A stretch of 35,120 nucleotides of DNA. Source: Aurantimicrobium sp. (GTDB taxonomy: Bacteria > Actinomycetota > Actinomycetes > Actinomycetales > Microbacteriaceae). Positions 1 through 10,137 of this stretch are shown in pieces. Position 1 is the stretch's first letter; each line of letters begins with the position of its first letter. The stretch is taken from NCBI GenBank assembly GCA_021741765.1, contig JAIOXH010000003.1, positions 1 through 35,120 on the forward strand. Reading direction: 5' to 3'. Position numbers and translations under genes: made by a program. The notes under the pieces are model-generated. The model saw nothing but the letters and a program-made list of their open reading frames with translations, searched no databases and was not told the origin of the DNA.

Positions 1-49
1 AATCAGATTAGAGTCGGCGTACGGTCCCACATCTCAGAGGGAGGTCCTT

Positions 50-1009
50 GTGACTGAGCATCTCGTTGTGGATGGCGACGTACCCGAGACCCAAGTTCTG
101 AGCTCCGGACACTGGGGTCAACTAGTGGGTGACGTCTACACGCGAGTTCATGTGCGCGAAACGGATCGGTCGTTTTCTGGCCGATTGCGCAATGTAGATG
201 TGGGGGGAGTCAACGTCTCTCGGGTTCGAGTGGGAAAGCATCGTCTGCAACGCCTCGCTGATCAGATCACGCCGGCGGAGTCGCCGAAACTGGTCTTGTG
301 CGCCCAGGTCTCCGGCTTCGGTACCGTCATTCAAAACGGACGGCAAACAATTCTCGGCCCCGGAGATCTCACCGTTTATGACACCAGCATGCCCTTCGAA
401 CTTGAGTTCGACGGCACGGCTGAATGCGTGGGAATGGTTGTTCCGTGGGGAAGCATCGCCCCGGCACCAGAAGTCTCACGCCGACTCGTGGCGTCATTCA
501 TGCCCGCCGCCGATCCTGTTGTTCGGACGGTTTCTCGTGTGATTGTCGATAGTGAAGAGGGCCTGGCCGAAATGCCCGTTTCGGCTCGACGTCGTTTTGC
601 CCATCACATGGTGCAGGTTTTCGAGACTCTGTGCTGGACGCGCTTGAATGAGACGGCCCCCTCAGGGGACTCAGCCGCGGGGGGTAATTCGCGCATGGCT
701 CCGGTATTGCTCTTCATCGAGGAGGACCTGGCCGATCCCGCTCTTGACGTAAAAATGGTGGCCGGGGCATTCTTTGTCTCTGTCAGAACGATGCACGAAT
801 GGGCTGCGCAAGCGGGCGTGTCGATAGCGACGTGGATTCGTGCACGTCGACTGGAGCGAAGCCGCGCTGATCTTGCGCTCTATCCCGAGATGCCCATCGC
901 GGCCATTGCCGTGCGCAACGGTTTTTTGGGAGCGTCCTACTTTAGCCACATCTTTCGTGAGAGTTTCGGCATGTCCCCGAGCACGTACCGGTCGGGCGTC
1001 AGGGAGTAG
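50..1009 (+). CDS. AraC-family transcriptional regulator (AraC_binding_2-like N-terminal domain, C-terminal HTH)
   Basis: GTG start preceded by gggagg; C-terminal ...MVAGAFFVSVRTMHEW...IAAIAVRNGFLGASYFSHIFRESFGMSPSTYR is a typical AraC HTH; cupin-like 'LGPGDLTVYDTSMPFEL'. Confidence 0.93.
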   Translation: MTEHLVVDGDVPETQVLSSGHWGQLVGDVYTRVHVRETDRSFSGRLRNVDVGGVNVSRVRVGKHRLQRLADQITPAESPKLVLCAQVSGFGTVIQNGRQTILGPGDLTVYDTSMPFELEFDGTAECVGMVVPWGSIAPAPEVSRRLVASFMPAADPVVRTVSRVIVDSEEGLAEMPVSARRRFAHHMVQVFETLCWTRLNETAPSGDSAAGGNSRMAPVLLFIEEDLADPALDVKMVAGAFFVSVRTMHEWAAQAGVSIATWIRARRLERSRADLALYPEMPIAAIAVRNGFLGASYFSHIFRESFGMSPSTYRSGVRE

Positions 1010-1024
1010 AAGTACGATTGAGAA

Positions 1025-2902
1025 GTGACCACCGCTCTCTATCGCCGCTACCGGCCCGAGACGTTTGCCGAAATGATTGGGCAATCCCAGGTCACCGACC
1101 CCCTCATGACGGCGCTGCGCACCGATCGCGTCAATCACGCGTACCTCTTTAGCGGCCCCCGAGGCTGCGGCAAGACCACTTCGGCACGCATCTTGGCCCG
1201 CTGCCTCAACTGCGCCGAGGGACCCACCGATACGCCGTGCGGAAAGTGCGCCAGTTGCATCGAGCTCGCGCGCGATGGTTCGGGAAGTCTCGACGTCGTA
1301 GAAATCGATGCGGCGAGCCACAACGGTGTCGACGATGCCCGTGATCTGCGTGAGCGTGCCGCCTTTGCTCCCGCGCGTGACCGTTTCAAGATCTTCATCC
1401 TCGATGAGGCGCACATGGTGACGCCCCAGGGGTTCAACGCGCTGCTCAAGCTGGTCGAAGAGCCACCCGAGCACGTCAAGTTCATCTTTGCCACCACCGA
1501 GCCCGAAAAGGTGATTGGCACCATCCGCTCGCGCACGCACCACTACCCATTCCGTCTCATTCCTACTTCCACGATGCTCGAATACGTCGAAGAGATGTGC
1601 CGGCTCGAGGGCGTCACCGTCGATGCTGGCGTGCTTCCGCTCGTCGTTCGCGCCGGCGGTGGTTCCGCCCGTGACACGCTCTCTCTGCTTGATCAGCTGA
1701 TTGCCGGGTCTGAGGGATCCACGGTGTCCTACGAGCGTGCTGTCGCCCTGCTGGGCTTTACGCACGGTGCCCTGCTCGACGAAGTGGTCGAAGCGCTCGC
1801 GGCCCGCGATGCCGGCGCAGCGTTTGCCTCGGTAGACCGCGTTATCCAAACGGGTCAAGATCCCCGGCGTTTTGTCGAGGATCTGCTTGAGCGCCTGCGC
1901 GACCTGATTGTCGTTGCGGCTACCGGGAGTAATGCCGTGCATGTTTTACGTGGAACAACGGCCGAAGAAGTTGATCGCATGGAGAAGCAAGCGCGCGTTT
2001 TTGGCAGTCGCGAACTCTCGCACGCCGCTGACATTGCCAATGCGGGTCTCACCGAGATGATCGGCGCCACGTCGCCCAAGCTGCACCTCGAGTTGATGGT
2101 GGCGCGGTTGCTCGTGGAGGCAGGGGCTGGTGTCGGAGCTTCGGCTGGTTTCGATACGGCGACTTCGTTGCCTACTCAACCGGCGGCGAAGACAGCGAGT
2201 TCAGCGTCGCCTATTCAACCGGCGGCGAAGACAGCGTCGCCTACTCAACCAGCGGACAAGGCGGCGTCCCCGCCTGCTCAGCCCGCGACGAAGGCGAACC
2301 CAATCGAGCCAACTACGGCAGGACTCACGAAGGCCTGGCCCGCTGTGCTCGAGCATCTGCAGAACGCTAATCGCATGGCCTGGATTGTGGTGACCACCGC
2401 CTCGGTTCGCGAATATGACGGCGACGTGATCACGCTCGTTTTCCCGAGCGAGAACGATGCGGCGAGCTTCCGGCCACAGCAGGGGGTGCCGGGCGGTGTG
2501 CACGAGAAGCTGCGTGAGAGCATCATCGCGGTGACGGGCGAGAGCCCCAAGTTTCGTGTTTCGGTGGAGGGCACACCCACGGCGGCCATCGATACCGTGC
2601 CACCGGAAAAACCCTCTCCGGTGGTCGTGCCAGACGCGCCGGGCGACGATTGGGCCGTAGTGGATATTCCGGGGGCGGATGAGGCTTCGACAAGCTCAGC
2701 CGACGATAACTCAAGCTCAGCCAGCGAGGTTCCGACAAGCTCAACCGGCGATAGTTCAGGTGACGACGGCCGATACGGTGAGTCGGTGGTGCGCGACCTA
2801 CTGGGAGCCACGCTGCTCAAGGAGGAGCGCACCGGCCCGATTGAGACGGTGCCCCCTGCCGACACGGGTGCACAGGTTCTGCCCGACGCGGGCGAGGCGT
2901 AA
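1025..2902 (+). CDS. dnaX: DNA polymerase III subunit gamma/tau
   Basis: MTTALYRRYRPETFAEMIGQSQVTDPL..., Walker A GPRGCGKTTSAR, four-Cys zinc motif C..C.KC..C, DEAHM; low-complexity linker; GTG start. Confidence 0.97.
   Translation: MTTALYRRYRPETFAEMIGQSQVTDPLMTALRTDRVNHAYLFSGPRGCGKTTSARILARCLNCAEGPTDTPCGKCASCIELARDGSGSLDVVEIDAASHNGVDDARDLRERAAFAPARDRFKIFILDEAHMVTPQGFNALLKLVEEPPEHVKFIFATTEPEKVIGTIRSRTHHYPFRLIPTSTMLEYVEEMCRLEGVTVDAGVLPLVVRAGGGSARDTLSLLDQLIAGSEGSTVSYERAVALLGFTHGALLDEVVEALAARDAGAAFASVDRVIQTGQDPRRFVEDLLERLRDLIVVAATGSNAVHVLRGTTAEEVDRMEKQARVFGSRELSHAADIANAGLTEMIGATSPKLHLELMVARLLVEAGAGVGASAGFDTATSLPTQPAAKTASSASPIQPAAKTASPTQPADKAASPPAQPATKANPIEPTTAGLTKAWPAVLEHLQNANRMAWIVVTTASVREYDGDVITLVFPSENDAASFRPQQGVPGGVHEKLRESIIAVTGESPKFRVSVEGTPTAAIDTVPPEKPSPVVVPDAPGDDWAVVDIPGADEASTSSADDNSSSASEVPTSSTGDSSGDDGRYGESVVRDLLGATLLKEERTGPIETVPPADTGAQVLPDAGEA
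2170..2299 (+). repeat. Degenerate in-frame tandem repeat in dnaX linker (about 4 units)
   Basis: gcctactcaaccggcggcgaagacagcg at 2170, 2209, 2239 and degenerate at 2272; encodes PTQPAAKTAS-type units. Confidence 0.85.
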
Positions 2903-2905
2903 CCG

Positions 2906-3502
2906 TTGTACGAGGGCATCGTTCAAGAGCTCATCGACGAGCTGGGTCGCCTGCCGGGGATCGGCCCCAAGTCGGCGCAGCGCATCGCCTTTCACATTTT
3001 GCAAACCCAGACCTTCGACGTGTCGCGCCTCGCAGCAGTGCTGTCAGAAGTGCGCGCCAAGGTTCGTTTCTGCGAGGTGTGCGGCAACGTGAGCGAGTCG
3101 GCGCAGTGCGCGGTCTGTCGCGACCCGCGCCGCGATCCCGCATCCATTTGCGTTGTCGAAGAGGCCAAGGATGTCGTTGCTATCGAGCGCACGCGCGAGT
3201 TCAAGGGTCTCTACCACGTGCTCGGCGGAGCGCTGAGCCCCATCGACGGCATTGGCCCCGACGACCTGCGCGTCAAAGAGCTCATGACGCGCCTTGCGGG
3301 TGGCACGGTGACCGAAGTGATCATCGCCACCGATCCCAACCTCGAGGGCGAGGCAACGGCCACCTACCTGTCACGCTTGCTCTCACCCATGGACCTCATC
3401 GTGACGCGACTCGCCTCCGGCCTTCCCGTGGGTGGCGACCTCGAGTACGCCGACGAGGTAACCCTCGGCCGCGCATTCGAGGGCCGGCGCGCAATACAAT
3501 AG
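2906..3502 (+). CDS. recR: Recombination mediator protein RecR
   Basis: [29 protein letters not shown]-x2-C zinc motif; [22 protein letters not shown]; directly downstream of dnaX; TTG start. Confidence 0.97.
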   Translation: MYEGIVQELIDELGRLPGIGPKSAQRIAFHILQTQTFDVSRLAAVLSEVRAKVRFCEVCGNVSESAQCAVCRDPRRDPASICVVEEAKDVVAIERTREFKGLYHVLGGALSPIDGIGPDDLRVKELMTRLAGGTVTEVIIATDPNLEGEATATYLSRLLSPMDLIVTRLASGLPVGGDLEYADEVTLGRAFEGRRAIQ

Positions 3503-3555
3503 GTATTTCGACGCCCATTTTTCGGCTTTCTCCCCCCTAGTAATCGAGGAAAAGC

Positions 3556-5879
<2,324 letters not shown>

Positions 5880-5952
5880 AACCCTTCGGGTTTCCCGTTG
5901 GGTGGTAGGGCCAAAAACGCGCCCGGGCTCCATGCGCGCGTAAACTAACACG

Positions 5953-7428
5953 GTGACTTCGAAGCCAATAGACGTTGCCCTCATCGGCGGCGGGATCATG
6001 AGCGCCACGCTCGGCGTGCTCATCAAGCAGCTTGAACCGTCGTGGACCATTCGCATTGTCGAGAAGCTTTCGGATGTCGCGCAGGAGAGCTCAAGCCCTT
6101 GGAACAACGCAGGCACCGGGCATGCTGGTTTATGCGAGCTCAACTACATGCCCGAAGCAGCCGACGGCTCGGTTGAGTCGTCTAAAGCCGTGGTGATCAA
6201 CGAGCAGTACCAGCTATCGCGCCAGTTCTGGGCGCACCTCGTCGACACCAACATGCTCGACACTCCCACGTCTTTCATCAACTCCACGCCGCACATGACT
6301 TTTGTGTGGGGCCAAAAGAACGTTGACTACCTGCGCCGTCGCACGGAGGCGCTCAAGAACGAGCCGCTGTTTGCCGGCTTCGAGTACACCGAAGACCCTG
6401 AGGTTATTGCCGAGTGGTCTCCGTTGATCATGAAGGGCCGCGTTGGCAACGAGCCCATCGCGGCCACGCGAATTGTTTCCGGCACGGATGTTGACTACGG
6501 CGCACTGACGCGTCAGCTGCTGAGCGTTCTGACGAGTAGTGGAGCCGAGCTCATGATGGAGACAGACGTGCGGTCAATCCGTCGCCACGGCGAAGGTCTC
6601 TGGCGAATTCGCACGCGCAACACGGTGGGAAATACTCCGGGCTCGTTCGACGCTCGTTTCGTGTTTGTGGGTGCCGGCGGTGGCGCACTGACGCTCCTGC
6701 AGAAATCGGGTATACCCGAGATTGAGGGCTTCGGCGGGTTTCCGGTCTCCGGTGAATTCCTGCGCACGACCAACCCCAAGCTTGTGGCCAAGCACAAGGC
6801 AAAGGTTTACGGCAAGGCTGCCGTGGGTGCACCGCCCATGTCGGTTCCGCACCTCGACACCCGCATGGTCGATGGAAAGGCATCGCTGCTTTTCGGGCCC
6901 TATGCGGGCTTCAGCCCCAACTTTTTGAAGAACGGGTCGGTCTTCGATTTGCCGCTCTCTGTGCGGTTTCACAACATCATTCCCATGCTTGCGGTGGCCG
7001 TAACAAACCTCGACCTGCTCAAGTACCTCATTGGTGAGGTGCTCGCCGGGCCCAAGAAGAAGCTCGATGCGCTGCGCGAGTTCATGCCCGATGCGCGACC
7101 CGAAGACTGGCACCTCATCAAGGCAGGTCAGCGGGTTCAGGTGATGAAGAAGGATCATGCCAAGGGCGGCGTGCTGCAGTTTGGCACCGAGGTCATCACC
7201 AGTGCCGACGGAACCATCGCCGGGCTGCTAGGTGCTTCCCCTGGCGCCTCGGTGTCGGTGGCCATCATGCTCGATCTGCTCAACCGCTGCTTCCCCGACA
7301 AATTCCAGAAATGGGAAAAGAAGATTCACGCCATGATTCCCCACTTCGGAACGCTGCTGAACACCGACGCCAAGAAAGCCAAGGCGAGCCTGGCGGCCAC
7401 GGCAAAATCGCTGGGACTTACGGCTTAG
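5953..7428 (+). CDS. mqo: Malate:quinone oxidoreductase
   Basis: DVALIGGGIMSATLGVLIKQLEPSWTIRIVEKLSDVAQESSSPWNNAGTGHAGLCELNY. Confidence 0.97.
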   Translation: MTSKPIDVALIGGGIMSATLGVLIKQLEPSWTIRIVEKLSDVAQESSSPWNNAGTGHAGLCELNYMPEAADGSVESSKAVVINEQYQLSRQFWAHLVDTNMLDTPTSFINSTPHMTFVWGQKNVDYLRRRTEALKNEPLFAGFEYTEDPEVIAEWSPLIMKGRVGNEPIAATRIVSGTDVDYGALTRQLLSVLTSSGAELMMETDVRSIRRHGEGLWRIRTRNTVGNTPGSFDARFVFVGAGGGALTLLQKSGIPEIEGFGGFPVSGEFLRTTNPKLVAKHKAKVYGKAAVGAPPMSVPHLDTRMVDGKASLLFGPYAGFSPNFLKNGSVFDLPLSVRFHNIIPMLAVAVTNLDLLKYLIGEVLAGPKKKLDALREFMPDARPEDWHLIKAGQRVQVMKKDHAKGGVLQFGTEVITSADGTIAGLLGASPGASVSVAIMLDLLNRCFPDKFQKWEKKIHAMIPHFGTLLNTDAKKAKASLAATAKSLGLTA

Positions 7429-7771
7429 TCGGAATCAGATAGACCTTGCGAAGTTGATCGCGCACAATCCAGCGTGTCTTTGCGCCAGCCGCCAAACGCA
7501 CGATGTCGCCCGGTTTCACCTCTAGCGGGGCGGTGTCATCGCTGAGAAACTCGATGGTGGCCCCACCCGAAATCACGATGAAGACCTCATCCCCCTCGGT
7601 GTCGGTGCTCACCCCTTCGGTGTGTTCCCAAATCCCCATCGACAGGCCGGCAAAGTCGGCCAACTCGAGAATTCCCGTTTCGGGTGATCCGGATTCGATT
7701 TGATCGGCCGGGACGGCAGCCCGTTCAAGTTGCGCGTCCGTGGCCGACGCAAGCTTCCTCGCACCATTCAT
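7418..7771 (-). CDS. Cupin-domain protein
   Basis: DTEGDEVFIVISGGATIEFLSDDTAPLEVKPGDIVRLAAGAKTRWIV cupin pattern; ATGA-type overlap with the upstream FAD oxidoreductase. Confidence 0.85.
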   Translation of the reverse strand: MNGARKLASATDAQLERAAVPADQIESGSPETGILELADFAGLSMGIWEHTEGVSTDTEGDEVFIVISGGATIEFLSDDTAPLEVKPGDIVRLAAGAKTRWIVRDQLRKVYLIPTKP

Positions 7772-9159
7772 GAATCGAACCCCATTCCCATGGCGTCAAG
7801 GGTGCGCAGGAAGAGGTTGCGCTTGCCGCGGTTGTGATCTGCCCGGTTCATTGACCACCTCACGAGGTTAATGCCCACCGAGGCAAGCGGCTCGGGAGGA
7901 AACGGCGTCGGGCGCGACGAGACCATCTTCGGGCGCGTTCGTTCTGTTTCGATTCCGTCTAACCGGTCGAGCATCACGTCAGCGGCAAAACGGGTGGCAC
8001 CCACCCCGAGGCCGGTGAAGCCGAGGGCGTAGGCGATGCGATTCTTGCGGGCCGTTCCGAAGAAGGCGCAAAAGCGAGAACTGGAATCAATCGGGCCAGC
8101 CCACCGATGCGTGAATTTGGCGCCGGCGAGCTGCGGGAACGTGGTGAAGAAGTGGCTGGCCAAGAGTTCGAAACTCTCCCGCCTGTCTTCGTAGTCAGCG
8201 CTGACGCGACCGCCAAAGTAATACACCGCGTCGTACCCGCCAAACAGGATTCGGTTATCTGCCGTGAGCCGGTAGTAGTGAAACTGATTCGACAGGTCGG
8301 AGACTCCCTGGCGGGCCGACCAGCCGATGCTCTTCATCTGTTTCGCCGACAGAGGTTCGGTGGTGAGCACGTAGTCATACACGGGCACGGTCATCAGGGC
8401 ATTGCGCTTGAGCAAACTGGGATACGCATTGGTGGCGAGGATTATTTTTTTCGCCGTCACCGTGGCACGGGGTGTGACCACGCGCAGGTCGCGCCGAAAC
8501 GTATCGGCGGGCGTTTGCTCGAAGATGAGCACGCCGAGTTCTGTGGCAACGCGGGCGAGCTCTGAGACGAGCTTTGCCGGGTGAATCAGGGCTGTGCCGG
8601 TTTTCTCCCACGAGCCGGCCAGGTAGGTTGGCGAATTGATCTGTTGACGAACCTCTGCTTCGGTGAGCGACTCGGGTTCGCCAGAAACCCACGCGATCTG
8701 ATGTGGCTCCGTTGCCACACTGAGCGTTCCGGTTCGCTCAAACTCAACGTCCATGTTGTAGCGGGCGATTGTTTCTTCAATCTCGTCGAGGTTCTTGTGC
8801 CCCAAGCGCTCCAGTTCATCGAATTCCTCGGGCCATCGGGCGAGGCCATTCTCGCGACCGTGAGTGAGACTCGCCTCGCAGAACCCGCCGTTGCGCCCCG
8901 ATGCGGCCCAGCCGATGCGATTCATCTCGATGAGCACAACGCTCATCTCTGGGTTGCGCTCCTTGGCGCGAACGGCACTCCACAGGCCCGTGTAACCGCC
9001 ACCCACGATGAGCAGATCCGCCGAGATGTCGTTCTCGAGCCGGGGGAACGCGGGCGGGGGAGCCGTGTCTAGCCAGAACGGTGCCAAGACGGAGTCGGCA
9101 AGGCTCGATACGATGACGTCTCGGGCAGGGACGTTTCTTTCAAATACGATGCGATCCAT
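7768..9159 (-). CDS. FAD-dependent oxidoreductase (DAO family, gamma-glutamylputrescine oxidase-like)
   Basis: ADLLIVGGGYTGLWSAVRAKERNPEMSVVLIEMNRIGWAASGRNGGFCEAS; GLGVGATRFAADVMLD C-terminal FAD motif. Confidence 0.92.
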   Translation of the reverse strand: MDRIVFERNVPARDVIVSSLADSVLAPFWLDTAPPPAFPRLENDISADLLIVGGGYTGLWSAVRAKERNPEMSVVLIEMNRIGWAASGRNGGFCEASLTHGRENGLARWPEEFDELERLGHKNLDEIEETIARYNMDVEFERTGTLSVATEPHQIAWVSGEPESLTEAEVRQQINSPTYLAGSWEKTGTALIHPAKLVSELARVATELGVLIFEQTPADTFRRDLRVVTPRATVTAKKIILATNAYPSLLKRNALMTVPVYDYVLTTEPLSAKQMKSIGWSARQGVSDLSNQFHYYRLTADNRILFGGYDAVYYFGGRVSADYEDRRESFELLASHFFTTFPQLAGAKFTHRWAGPIDSSSRFCAFFGTARKNRIAYALGFTGLGVGATRFAADVMLDRLDGIETERTRPKMVSSRPTPFPPEPLASVGINLVRWSMNRADHNRGKRNLFLRTLDAMGMGFDS

Positions 9160-9232
9160 GTCGCTGACTCCTGGCGTGGTGGGGTGCTTCCACTCTACGT
9201 AGCAAACCTGAAATCGGGGTGCGCGGCTTCGC

Positions 9233-9374
9233 TCGTTGAGTAGTCAACACAGTTGACGTATCGAAATGGGAGCGTCTCGTTCGTTGAGTAGTCAACGCAG
9301 TTGACGTATCGAAATGGCGGGGTGCGCCGCACGGCTTCGCTCGTTGAGTAGTCAACGCAGTTGACGTATCGAAA
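9233..9374. repeat. Three near-identical 34-bp intergenic repeats with palindromic core (copies 9233-9266, 9281-9314, 9341-9374)
   Basis: TCGTTGAGTAGTCAAC[A/G]CAGTTGACGTATCGAAA three times, one substitution in total; core GTCAAC-NCA-GTTGAC is a perfect inverted repeat. Confidence 0.95.
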
Positions 9375-9484
9375 CGAAGGTTGGTCGGAGAGAGCTCAGG
9401 GAAAATAAAGGTGGGGCACACCCCACATAAATAGGTGCTAACCGAAGGGTTTGGTGTCAAACTTTGACGCGAAGGCAGGTCCTC

Positions 9485-10132
9485 ATGACGCAGTTCCAGC
9501 GGCGCATCCTCATCGTCGAAGATGACGCGTTCATGGGCTCACTCATGGCCGGCGCCCTGAACAATGAAGGCTTCGATGCGAAACTCGCCTTGAGCGCTGT
9601 TGCGGCCAAGAGACAACTGAAATCTTTCGATCCTGACGTGGTACTGGTTGACATCGACCTCGGCGAAGGTCCCAACGGCATCGATTTTATACAGGTTGTT
9701 CGCAAGACACACCCTGCGATTGCCGCAATTCTTCTGAGCAAGCACGCTGATTCGACAAGCGCCGGCCTGCAAGGTGCTCACATACCCGACGGCGTCGCGT
9801 ACCTGCGCAAATCACTCGTGCACGATACCCGCGCACTCGTCGAGTCGATCAACGCGGCGGCCACAGGTCATGCCGAGCACCTTCGACAAGACAAAGACAG
9901 CAAGGGCGCGCTTGATCTGCTCACCAAAACGCAGCGCGAAATTCTGCACATGATGTCACTCGGCCTCTCGAACAGAGAAATTGCCAAGCAGAGAAACGTC
10001 AGTCTCTCGAGCGTTGAGCAGCGCGTCAGTGAGATATTCAAAGCTTTTGATATTGCCCCGGGTGATGTTGTCGTTCCTCGCGTGGAGGCAATACGCCGCT
10101 ACATGGCCATCAACGGCGTTCCAAAAAGGTAG
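9485..10132 (+). CDS. Two-component response regulator, LuxR-type HTH output
   Basis: RRILIVEDDAFMGSLMAGAL, phospho-acceptor VLVDIDLGEGPNG, C-terminal LTKTQREILHMMSLGLSNREIAKQRNVSLSSVEQRVSEIFKAF. ORF track starts at 9464 (TTG); ATG at 9485 seems likelier. Confidence 0.92.
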   Translation: MTQFQRRILIVEDDAFMGSLMAGALNNEGFDAKLALSAVAAKRQLKSFDPDVVLVDIDLGEGPNGIDFIQVVRKTHPAIAAILLSKHADSTSAGLQGAHIPDGVAYLRKSLVHDTRALVESINAAATGHAEHLRQDKDSKGALDLLTKTQREILHMMSLGLSNREIAKQRNVSLSSVEQRVSEIFKAFDIAPGDVVVPRVEAIRRYMAINGVPKR

Positions 10133-10137
10133 CGCGC

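Noticed and set aside
671-1942. 423-aa minus-strand ORF opposite AraC/dnaX
   Set aside because: Overlaps two well-supported genes; low-information composition.
5880-5895. Short hairpin AACCC-TTC-GGGTT after asd as a terminator
   Set aside because: Only a 5-bp stem and no meaningful T-run; too weak to call.
9233-9374. Possible CRISPR array from three regularly repeated 34-bp units
   Set aside because: Intervals (48 and 60 bp) leave only 14- and 26-bp spacers that share repeat-like flank sequence; no cas genes; core palindrome and flanks fit a dispersed REP-like family better.
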